Source of the DNA: Malus domestica
Taxonomy: Eukaryota > Streptophyta > Magnoliopsida > Rosales > Rosaceae
DNA: 64,000 nt
Assembly: GCF_042453785.1 (NCBI RefSeq)
Contig: NC_091676.1
Coordinates: 2,813,501-2,877,500 of the forward strand
Reading direction: 5' to 3'
Positions 23,634 through 32,935 of this stretch are shown here, one piece after another. Below the pieces are notes generated by a model, which was given only the letters and a program-made list of their open reading frames with translations, did not search any database and had not been told where the DNA came from. A program made the translations under genes and the position numbers. How positions within the stretch are numbered: the stretch's first letter is position 1; the number at the start of each line of letters is the position of its first letter.

Positions 23634-25439
23634 TGATCGGATCATATTTATATATATTTTTACTTCGAATTCACTCGTCTTTTCTTAGTTAGTTCCTTAT
23701 ATTTTGAGCTATTTACGTTATTTTTGTGTTTATAGGATTTGTTTATGCAAAGAAAATAAAAATAGCACAAATGAGTTTTAAATAATAAATTCGTCAAAAA
23801 AATTGCTTTAGTCGTTCTCATTCTGTCATGGGTTATTGGTAGAATTATGTCACGGCATAAACAAAGGAAGTGGATGGCACACAAAGAAGAATAAAGCAGC
23901 AGGAAGTCAGTGGGTAGGAAATATATAAAAGAATGGGGACGGAAAGCAGGACACGGCATAATAATAAGAGAGTGGAGGAAAGAATAAATAAAATAAAAGA
24001 TGGAGTGCGGCACTGGGAAAATGGAGCAGATAAAAAAAAGAAATAAGAAGGAGTGAGGTAGGCTGCTTTTGCAGCTGAGATAAAAGGGATCCAAGAGACA
24101 GCTAGGGGACTGAGGGAAGAAAAATAAAAAAAAGGAAGGAGTTAGTGCATTGAGACGGCATAAAGGAGCAGAGAGGTCAAACGTGAAAGGGGGAATTGGT
24201 GGAAGGCAGAGGGCTGCCCTTTGGGCAGCGTGAAGCTGCGGAGAGGAAAGAGGAGCAGACAGCTGCCTTGCTGCAGCAGAAAACCGAGGAGGACTCGGAC
24301 TGGGTGAGACGAGAGGAGAAGTCAGAGCAGCGTGGGAGCCAGGAGCTGACGTGGAGGTCAGGAAGAAGGCAGAACGAAGGAGGTCAGCGCACAGAAAGCA
24401 GAAACACTCTCGCTCTCGGTTAAATCTTTCCAAACTTCTATTTTATTTCTGTTTTAATAATGTGTAATTAAATTTATGTTGGTTAGAGGTTAATTCGAAA
24501 CCATGAATATATTTGTAATATGAATTGATTACCTTCAGTTGTGATTTATAAGTTGTGAATTCAATTTACTTATCCGTTCGTATAAAAACTGATTTGTGTA
24601 TGTTGGTTGAGAGTGCACGCTTAATTTACATGCATGAATTTGATGCTAGAATATAAGTGAATTTCACCTAATCGTTATGAACTTATTTTCACAAGTAGTA
24701 AAGGTTGCTAGTCACAATCACGTTAAGTAAATTCTTGGCAAGAGTATCATGCTTTTCATAGTTACGAATGCCTCGTCAATGCTTATAGTTTTCACAAAGT
24801 TTAATGATCTTTGATTGTATCTCTATTGTGCTTTTCACGTAGGGGACTTTTGAAGAATGTTTTGAATTGTTGTATGCGTTTTCCCGTCCAATTCAATAAC
24901 TTAAGGAAAACTTGAAGATTAAAAAAGTGCTGTTCACGGTTAATCTGGAGTATTGAAATTTACAATTTATTAAAAGAACAACTGGAAATCATTTTGTATG
25001 CAAGTATAACATGTGTGGAGAAGAACCCTCTAGCTAGTCCGTCATTTATCATTTTACCTTAATTTTATGTTTTTGTCAATTCTGTAATTTAATTAAGTTT
25101 AATTTACTTTTCATCAAAATCAAACACCCATCCATTATTAAATTATATTATTTAGTTAGTTTTCTTTATTGTTAGTCTTTTAATTTAATTTCCGTCCATT
25201 TCAGTTCCTAGTGTTTAATTTAATTGTTTTCATTATTTTGAGTCATTTTAAGTGTGTTTCGAGTTATTAGAGTTTTTAGCCTAGTTTTGTGTCCTTGAGT
25301 CTTATTTAATATTTTTAAGTTAATTTAATAGATTAGCAATCCCTCCTAATCCCCGGCCTAGAACGATACCCTACTTACATCTATACTACAATTGTCAAAA
25401 AGAGGGTTTAATTTGTGTGTTTAGTTATTTTACGCATCA
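23634..25439 (+). repeat. LARD 5' LTR
   Basis: Matches the 3' LTR base for base except T at 25120, which is C at 31237. A TATA box TATATAAAA is at 23932-23940. The 257-codon minus-strand frame within it (23660-24433) is Pro/Ser/Phe-rich without a recognisable domain and probably fortuitous. Confidence 0.95.
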
Positions 25440-25444
25440 AATTT

Positions 25445-25462
25445 TGGCGCCGTTGCCGGGGA
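25445..25462 (+). other. LARD primer-binding site (tRNA-Asp type)
   Basis: TGGCGCCGTTGCCGGGGA is the complement of the 3' end of plant tRNA-Asp(GTC), the primer used by Athila and related Gypsy lineages. It begins 5 bases after the LTR end. Confidence 0.88.
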
Positions 25463-26003
25463 TTAGTAACTTTGCTAATCCTTTTATTTTTGTTTTTGTT
25501 ATGTTTATATTGGTGTTTGTGTATTTTACTTTTGATATTTGATTTATTTTTCTTTCTTTGATTTTAGGTTCAAATGGAGCCGAGGGAAATTTAAAGGAAA
25601 TATGCGTCCGGCTAAAGACGTTAAATCAAGCGCTTCTTGGGAGGCAACCCAAGCATTCAACGAAGGGAGACTTTGGAATCGCTAACCCAATCAGATTTGC
25701 ATTTTTACACCCTTATCTTTAATGCTTTCATTTTGTCTTGTTTAGTTAGTTGTGTTATTTGTTTGATTTCTGTGAGTTTGTGTTATTTAGTTTAAGTGTG
25801 GGGAAAGGTTAACCAAAGTCTTTCTACTTTAATTTACATATAAAAAAAATATATAAAAATAAAAATAAAAATAAAAAATAAAAAATAAAAAATAAAAAAA
25901 AAGAAAAAAAAAGATAAAATTTAAAATTAATAATATAAAAAATAAATAAAATAAATAAAAAAAAAAAGTACAAATATTTTACAATGATGTAAACTAATAG
26001 TAT

Positions 26004-26630
26004 TCATTGGTCGGGTGGTGCTTCAGTAGTAGGCGGGGCTTCAGCAGTCGGCGGGGCCACGGAAGGAGGAGGCGGCAGAGGTTGATCAGTTGGAGCTTCA
26101 CTACGCGGTGCCGCTTCAGAAGACGAAGGCAGATGTTGTTGGAACAAACCCACAAACCTCCGATGATCAAGTAAAATTTGACCATCGGTGTCCTGCATCT
26201 GGTCAATCTTCCTCTTCATGCTGGTGGCATAGCTGTGTGCGAGCTTGTGCAATTCCTTATTCTCATGCTTGAGCCCTTTAATCTCTTGCTTGAGACTCTG
26301 TATTTCAGCCACCAAGGATTCAACGTGACGGGTTCGGGCATATAGGCGTTGGGCCATGTTGGATACGGAACCCGCACACTGCACACTGAGAGCCAGAGAC
26401 TCCTTGACCGCCAATTCATCAGATCGCCTTGCGAGCAGTCTGTTATCTCTGGGAGTGACAAGGTTTCGGGCCACCACCGCAGCGGTCATGTCATTTTTCA
26501 TCATCGAATCCCCCACGGTAAGGGGACCGGTTGGGGATATGAAAGATGGGCGCCATATGTTGTCTGGTGAAGGCGGAGCTGCCTCTTCACCACGGTTCAA
26601 GTCAAAACGACGATCGGAAGGGCCAGACAT
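26004..26630 (-). CDS. Antisense accessory ORF of the LARD, coiled-coil protein of unknown function
   Basis: A 208-codon frame runs against the element's own transcription. Residues 1-12 (MSGPSDRRFDLN) and the following acidic and Pro segments precede a long region (about 60-150) rich in Leu, Glu, Lys and Gln. That region includes VESLVAEIQSLKQEIKGL and HENKELHKLAHS, with heptad-like spacing of a coiled coil. The tail (about 170-208) is a low-complexity run of Pro, Ala, Glu and Thr with repeated APPT units. No catalytic motif or membrane segment is seen. The frame is intact, and on the minus strand a pyrimidine-rich leader and a TATA-like TTTTTATAG (near 26745) lie upstream of the ATG. Antisense accessory ORFs are known in some plant LTR elements. 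Whether this one is expressed or conserved needs a search of other copies. Confidence 0.6.
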   Translation of the reverse strand: MSGPSDRRFDLNRGEEAAPPSPDNIWRPSFISPTGPLTVGDSMMKNDMTAAVVARNLVTPRDNRLLARRSDELAVKESLALSVQCAGSVSNMAQRLYARTRHVESLVAEIQSLKQEIKGLKHENKELHKLAHSYATSMKRKIDQMQDTDGQILLDHRRFVGLFQQHLPSSSEAAPRSEAPTDQPLPPPPSVAPPTAEAPPTTEAPPDQ

Positions 26631-29600
26631 TTTTCAGAGGTGGTGAAGAAAGAAGAGAGTTGGACTGATCAAGATTAAACAAGTGCAAGATGGGAGTGTT
26701 TACTAGAGGGAGCTCAAGTGTGTTGTGGAACAAAATTAACGCCTCTATAAAAAGGAAGAAATCAAAGAGGCGCTCCTCAGAGAAGCGTCCTCTCGCAAAT
26801 CGAAGAGTCGGGGCTCCGTTCTCAAACGTCTGATTCTTTTCTCAAAAGAGGAGTTTCCTTTCTCAAAAGCCGGATTCTTTTCTCAAAAGAGGCGTTTCAT
26901 TTCTTAAAGGCTGGGCTTGCTCAGAAACCACGAGCCGAACCCCGGATTTCAAAGGATCAATTTGTCCAAACGTGTCGTCACTTGTCACACGCAAATTGCT
27001 TTGCGGAAATCTCGGGCAGTTTGTCGAAGCACCAATTCAGAAATCGAAGAGGGAAATTCAACAGTCAAAGACACGCTAGCTTTCTCAAAAGCTGGGCTTC
27101 AACCCACGGGCAAATCTTCTTTTCCAGATTTATCCGCACGTGTCACATGCTACCTCTACAATCGACGATGCTCAGAGCTCGAAGCGCCGATTCCAGATAT
27201 CAATGAGGAATCTGCTTTGCGGAAATTACGGGCAGCTTTGTCAGAAAGCGCGTAATTTGTACTATTCATCCATCCACCGGCTGCCGACAATGAGTGAGAG
27301 AATAGTTCCGGTTGTGAAGAAAAGTCCTATAAGTATTTACCTTCGCCTTCCACAGCAAAGGCACACCCTCTCAGCATTTCTTCATCTCCTAGAATGCATT
27401 CCCAAAGAACCCTCTCGAGTCACTCTGTATTCCTCATTCCTTGGGATACTCCTGCGAACAACCCATTCAAAGCAAAAGTATTTCATATCATAAAGGTTGA
27501 AAGCAAGAGTATCTCATATCATGCATTCTCCATGTCCTTTTCCTTGTCTTTGTTCTAACCTGCAGGACATGGAGAAATTGCTCTCGAGTACTCGTCTTCC
27601 ACTGCTGATGTACTTCCAAAGAAGCTGCCACATCTACCTGAAGAACAGATAAGGCAAGCGAAAATGATACCAACAGCATGTGGAGACAACGTACAGAAGA
27701 AACAAGCAGAGAAGAATGCAGCTTGCACAATCATCCCAGCGGAAGGAGTCCGAGCTGAGGAACTAGAGAAGCTGCCACATCTGCTTGGAGAACAAATAAG
27801 GAACTGCAACATAACCAAAGAGCAAAGCTTCGCCGTACAATAGCATAAAATCATCACTTGCAAGTAAAAAGCTAAGTGTCACCCTGTTCAAGAGGAACGC
27901 TGTGGAAAATCAACAAGCACGACCAATGACTACTTATTAGTTCTTTTCATTGTCTTTTATCGTGATTTTCAATTTTTCGTTTGCAATTTTTTTTTTTTAT
28001 TTATTTTTTATTATTATTTTATTTTCTTGCGTTACTTAACTGAATTATTTCTTTTCTTTGCAGGAACTTTTGGTTATTTCCACCCTTGAAGTTGATTGCA
28101 GAATTTTAGCTTGGGGGTCATCGCTTGATTTTACTGCAAATTAGGGAAGTTTTCAGTCCAATTGCGTTATTTTGTTTCTTATTATTTATTTATTTTATTT
28201 TATTTTTTTATTTGCATTATAGTGTTTTCTGACATTGGGGACAATGTCAAGTTTAAGTGTGGGGGTAGAAATCTCTAGAATTTCATTTGTCTCTGTGTTG
28301 TTGTTTTTTGTGTTCTTAATTAGTTTTGTTTTTTTTGTGTTCTTAATTAGTTTTGTTTTCTTTAAAAAAAATAAAAAAAAAAAAAAATCGGAAAATTTAA
28401 AAAATCCAAAAATATTGTCTTGTTTCCCTTATTGTTTTGAATTAGATTTTTTGTTAGTTTCCCTACCCAATGATATAATTGGATCAAATTTGAACCATGA
28501 TCATCAAGAACTTAGTTAACATGTATTTTGTGAAATTCCTAATTCTCTTGTTAGTTTTGTACATGTTTGACCATCTTTGAAAAACCAAATGCACATAGCC
28601 TTGTTAATGTGAAACTAAAGTATGACTTAAAGCTTCATATGTGAATTTAGTGACCATATACATCCTATGTGAGTTTTTGAGCCGATTGAAAGTGTGTGCA
28701 TTTTTCATACACTCCTATTCTTTCATGTGTGATGAACTTATGTGAGATACATCTCTAGAACTTGCGTAACGATCTTTCGAAATGTTTGTCATTGATTGCA
28801 TGAACTTGGAAATGATAGAGGCATTAGGTTTACCACTATGGCCCAAATAACCATGTTTCCCAAATAAAAATGATATCATTAGATTGCCAATTTGAGCCGT
28901 GTTTGTTGAACCTTTTATTTCTTATCACCAGATATGTCTACCCTTATACCTGAAACATTTTTTCCTTACCCTTTCCAAGCAAGCTAGTGAGCAATGTGAG
29001 ATTGTCTTATGAGAAATGTTTGTGAAGTACTTTGAAGGTGTTTGGCAAAAGAATAACTGTGGGGTATTTCATGTTTGTATTAAAAAAAAAAAAAAAGAGA
29101 AAAGAAAAAGAAAAAGAAAGATTGTATACGAAAAAAAAAAATGTTTTTAAAGTTTCAGTTTAAGGGTGTGGTTGGAGGTGTTAGAAGAATTGCTGGAGAG
29201 CTTGAGTTCTTATAAATCTAAAGAAAAGAATTGCTTGCAATGTAGCTTGGAACTTGTGTTTTCCTATTCTTTCGTTTCAATAACCCTATCCCTAAGCCTC
29301 ATTACATCCAATAAAAGTCCTCTTGATTTAAGTTTTGCAATTATGACTATGAGAAGTGATCTTTATGCAAGCTTATGGTAGAAATTTCACATTTGATTCT
29401 TTGAGCGAAACACATTAAAACTAAACACATGTGTGATTGAGTGCATATCCAGTGAGAAGGTCGCTAGTTTGCATATGATGATTTTAAAAATAAAAACTTG
29501 AAATTGCATTAGCATGGCTATCTCACACACTACACTTCAAGGATGATTCAAAGATTACTGCTAATATTTGAATAAGGAAGATGAACTTGGATTAGTTCCT

Positions 29601-29735
29601 TGATGCTAGCTATGGTTCTTGATGATTTGTTTTCTTGAATGAAATTCTATGGTGGTCACATAGGGGGAAGCTAATGTTTTTCTTGTTACTTCTTGTTCTA
29701 GTTTTCTTGGTTTTGCTCGAGGACTAGCAAAAGCT

Positions 29736-29750
29736 AAGTATGGGGGTATT
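29736..29750 (+). other. LARD polypurine tract
   Basis: A purine-rich stretch with GGGGG lies immediately before the 3' LTR, the expected plus-strand primer site. Confidence 0.8.
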
Positions 29751-31556
29751 TGATCGGATCATATTTATATATATTTTTACTTCGAATTCACTCGTCTTTT
29801 CTTAGTTAGTTCCTTATATTTTGAGCTATTTACGTTATTTTTGTGTTTATAGGATTTGTTTATGCAAAGAAAATAAAAATAGCACAAATGAGTTTTAAAT
29901 AATAAATTCGTCAAAAAAATTGCTTTAGTCGTTCTCATTCTGTCATGGGTTATTGGTAGAATTATGTCACGGCATAAACAAAGGAAGTGGATGGCACACA
30001 AAGAAGAATAAAGCAGCAGGAAGTCAGTGGGTAGGAAATATATAAAAGAATGGGGACGGAAAGCAGGACACGGCATAATAATAAGAGAGTGGAGGAAAGA
30101 ATAAATAAAATAAAAGATGGAGTGCGGCACTGGGAAAATGGAGCAGATAAAAAAAAGAAATAAGAAGGAGTGAGGTAGGCTGCTTTTGCAGCTGAGATAA
30201 AAGGGATCCAAGAGACAGCTAGGGGACTGAGGGAAGAAAAATAAAAAAAAGGAAGGAGTTAGTGCATTGAGACGGCATAAAGGAGCAGAGAGGTCAAACG
30301 TGAAAGGGGGAATTGGTGGAAGGCAGAGGGCTGCCCTTTGGGCAGCGTGAAGCTGCGGAGAGGAAAGAGGAGCAGACAGCTGCCTTGCTGCAGCAGAAAA
30401 CCGAGGAGGACTCGGACTGGGTGAGACGAGAGGAGAAGTCAGAGCAGCGTGGGAGCCAGGAGCTGACGTGGAGGTCAGGAAGAAGGCAGAACGAAGGAGG
30501 TCAGCGCACAGAAAGCAGAAACACTCTCGCTCTCGGTTAAATCTTTCCAAACTTCTATTTTATTTCTGTTTTAATAATGTGTAATTAAATTTATGTTGGT
30601 TAGAGGTTAATTCGAAACCATGAATATATTTGTAATATGAATTGATTACCTTCAGTTGTGATTTATAAGTTGTGAATTCAATTTACTTATCCGTTCGTAT
30701 AAAAACTGATTTGTGTATGTTGGTTGAGAGTGCACGCTTAATTTACATGCATGAATTTGATGCTAGAATATAAGTGAATTTCACCTAATCGTTATGAACT
30801 TATTTTCACAAGTAGTAAAGGTTGCTAGTCACAATCACGTTAAGTAAATTCTTGGCAAGAGTATCATGCTTTTCATAGTTACGAATGCCTCGTCAATGCT
30901 TATAGTTTTCACAAAGTTTAATGATCTTTGATTGTATCTCTATTGTGCTTTTCACGTAGGGGACTTTTGAAGAATGTTTTGAATTGTTGTATGCGTTTTC
31001 CCGTCCAATTCAATAACTTAAGGAAAACTTGAAGATTAAAAAAGTGCTGTTCACGGTTAATCTGGAGTATTGAAATTTACAATTTATTAAAAGAACAACT
31101 GGAAATCATTTTGTATGCAAGTATAACATGTGTGGAGAAGAACCCTCTAGCTAGTCCGTCATTTATCATTTTACCTTAATTTTATGTTTTTGTCAATTCT
31201 GTAATTTAATTAAGTTTAATTTACTTTTCATCAAAACCAAACACCCATCCATTATTAAATTATATTATTTAGTTAGTTTTCTTTATTGTTAGTCTTTTAA
31301 TTTAATTTCCGTCCATTTCAGTTCCTAGTGTTTAATTTAATTGTTTTCATTATTTTGAGTCATTTTAAGTGTGTTTCGAGTTATTAGAGTTTTTAGCCTA
31401 GTTTTGTGTCCTTGAGTCTTATTTAATATTTTTAAGTTAATTTAATAGATTAGCAATCCCTCCTAATCCCCGGCCTAGAACGATACCCTACTTACATCTA
31501 TACTACAATTGTCAAAAAGAGGGTTTAATTTGTGTGTTTAGTTATTTTACGCATCA
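29751..31556 (+). repeat. LARD 3' LTR
   Basis: Same length as the 5' LTR (1806 bp). The only difference I could find is C at 31237 versus T at 25120, at the same offset (1486). Confidence 0.95.
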
Positions 31557-31561
31557 ACTAG

Positions 31562-32204
31562 GCCCGATATTGCATATGTTGTTAATATTGTATGTCAGTT
31601 CATGAATTCTCCGACAGAAATGCATTATGCAACAGTGAAACAAATACTAAGATATCTTCATGGTACACTGCACCATGGGATATTATATTCAGTTGATCAA
31701 ATAAAGACAAAGACAATCACTGCTTTTTCAGATGCTGATTGGGCAGCTGATCTCAACACTCGAAGGTCAATCACAGGCTATGTAGTGTATATGGGCAACA
31801 ATCCAGTGTCTTGGCAATCAAAGAAACAATGTTCAGTATCAAGAAGCTTAACAGAGGCTGAATATAAGGCTCTTGCTCACACCGCAACTGATGTTGCTTG
31901 GATAAGGGGAATACTAAAGGATTTACAAGTGTTTCTGCCTTCACCTCCCATAATTCATTATGATAATATGTCAGTCATTGCCCTTACTGCAAATCTTGTA
32001 TTTCATTCTCGTATAAAACATCTTGATACCGACTTTCACTTTGTGAGAGAATGTGTTCAACAAGGAGATCTGGAAGTGGTTTACATTCCAATTGAAGATC
32101 AAACTGCTGATGTTCTTACAAAAGGTCTTCATAGTCCGTCCTTTCTTCGACATTCTTACAATCTTAGGTTGAGTACCCCATCCACGATTGAGGGGGAATG
32201 TTGA
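31562..32204 (+). pseudogene. Copia pol, 3' part: RNase H domain after the nested insertion
   Basis: This continues the reading cut at 23633. Typical Copia RNase H segments are FSDADWAADLNTRRSITGY, SWQSKKQCSVSRSLTEAEY, and the DNMSVIALTANLVFHSRIKH and DTDFHFVRE stretches. The catalytic acidic residues in DADW, TEAEY and YDNMS are present. The frame is open to a stop at 32202-32204, just inside the 3' LTR, as usual for Copia. It is inert because the upstream pol is broken and separated by 7.9 kb. Confidence 0.92.
32187..32198 (+). other. Copia polypurine tract
   Basis: ATTGAGGGGGAA lies directly before the 3' LTR, the standard Copia arrangement. Confidence 0.85.
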
Positions 32205-32490
32205 GTGTCATAAATCAATGGTTAGATGGACTGTCAACTCATTACAATATTCAAGGGTTAGATGGACTGCCAAGTCAGCTTATATTAGTTAGTTAGTTAC
32301 ATGAATAGCTTACTAGCTAAGATTGTATTTCGTGTATAAATAGCTGATTAACAGATATTATAATTTAGTAAACAAATCAATACAGTTTCTCTCTTCATTC
32401 TTTCTCTCTCTCTTTCTTCCTATCTTTCTCTCTTTGATCTCTGAATCTTTCTGTGAGTTCTTCGAAGGCATTATTAGTGGTTTGTTATCA
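32199..32490 (+). repeat. Copia 3' LTR
   Basis: Pairs with 18751-19049. It is followed at once by CCTTT (32491-32495), the second copy of the target duplication. Confidence 0.94.
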
Positions 32491-32935
32491 CCTTTAACGA
32501 GAAATTACCAATAATTTGATGAGAATACTCTCTGATTCGCTTACGAAAAGAAAGTATATAGATATAGTCATGACGCAGTTATCAAAATTTCTTTAATTTT
32601 TATCTCATTTATGGTTCAGAAGTAAACTTTAATTCTATCCTCGAAATGGTTAATTAATTTGATTTAATGTTCTAAATGTCATTAAACAACAAAAATACTG
32701 GTTAAACTAATAATTATAATTGATCACTCTGCTAAAAAAAAAAGTAAAATATATTTGGCACATGCTCCATGCGCATCCTGTTGGAAACAGCGACGTGCAC
32801 TTTCCGTGGACAAAACAAAAACCCAGAAAATGAAGTCCAAGTATTCCTTAATTTAATCAATCTCAAAGACCTCTGGAGAAACATCAAGCTCTGTCTCCCT
32901 TTGACGTTTTCCTCATTGAGCTCCCCCTAACTCCA

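Larger units (their letters stand above)
23634..31556 (+). mobile_element. Athila-like LARD (large non-autonomous Gypsy-type element), nested in Copia pol
   Basis: LTRs of exactly 1806 bp (23634-25439 and 29751-31556) start TGATCGG and end GCATCA. The target duplication ACTAG occurs at 23629-23633 and 31557-31561, inside the Copia RT/RNase H linker. A PBS complementary to plant tRNA-Asp (25445-25462) and a purine tract AAGTATGGGGGTATT (29736-29750) give the + orientation. The 4.3-kb interior has no gag, protease, RT or integrase. It keeps Athila-region words such as CATTGGGGACAATGTCAAG followed by AAGTGTGGGGG (about 28235-28266) and 'gcttcttgggaggcaaccca' (25631-25650), which normally lie downstream of pol. 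It carries an antisense ORF (26004-26630). It must use proteins supplied in trans. Confidence 0.93.
18751..32490 (+). mobile_element. Ty1/Copia LTR retrotransposon, split by a nested element
   Basis: LTRs of 299 bp (18751-19049) and 292 bp (32199-32490) start TGTTGAG and end TTATCA. A perfect 5-bp target duplication CCTTT flanks the whole (18746-18750 and 32491-32495). A tRNA-iMet-type PBS follows the 5' LTR and a purine tract precedes the 3' LTR. Domain order is gag, protease, integrase, reverse transcriptase, RNase H, the Copia order. Without the nested LARD the element is about 5.8 kb. Many in-frame stops make it non-functional. It sits 75 bases after the stop of hydrolase copy 1 and 446 bases before the start of copy 2. 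Before insertion the two genes were only about 0.5 kb apart. Confidence 0.95.

Noticed and set aside
24196..24423. 75-codon plus-strand frame in the LARD LTR
   Set aside because: Low-complexity Glu/Arg/Gln-rich reading of a purine-rich stretch, duplicated with the LTR. No motif.
23660..24433. 257-codon minus-strand protein in the LARD LTR (also 29777-30550)
   Set aside because: The two frames are identical only because the LTRs are. The composition is Pro/Ser/Phe-rich with no domain, and the open frame follows from a purine-rich opposite strand.
26690..27860. Sense-strand protein in the LARD interior
   Set aside because: Plus-strand frames (26917-27255, 27140-27493) overlap, are short and contain repeated 'ctcaaaag' and 'aagctgccacatct' words. 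No gag or pol motif.
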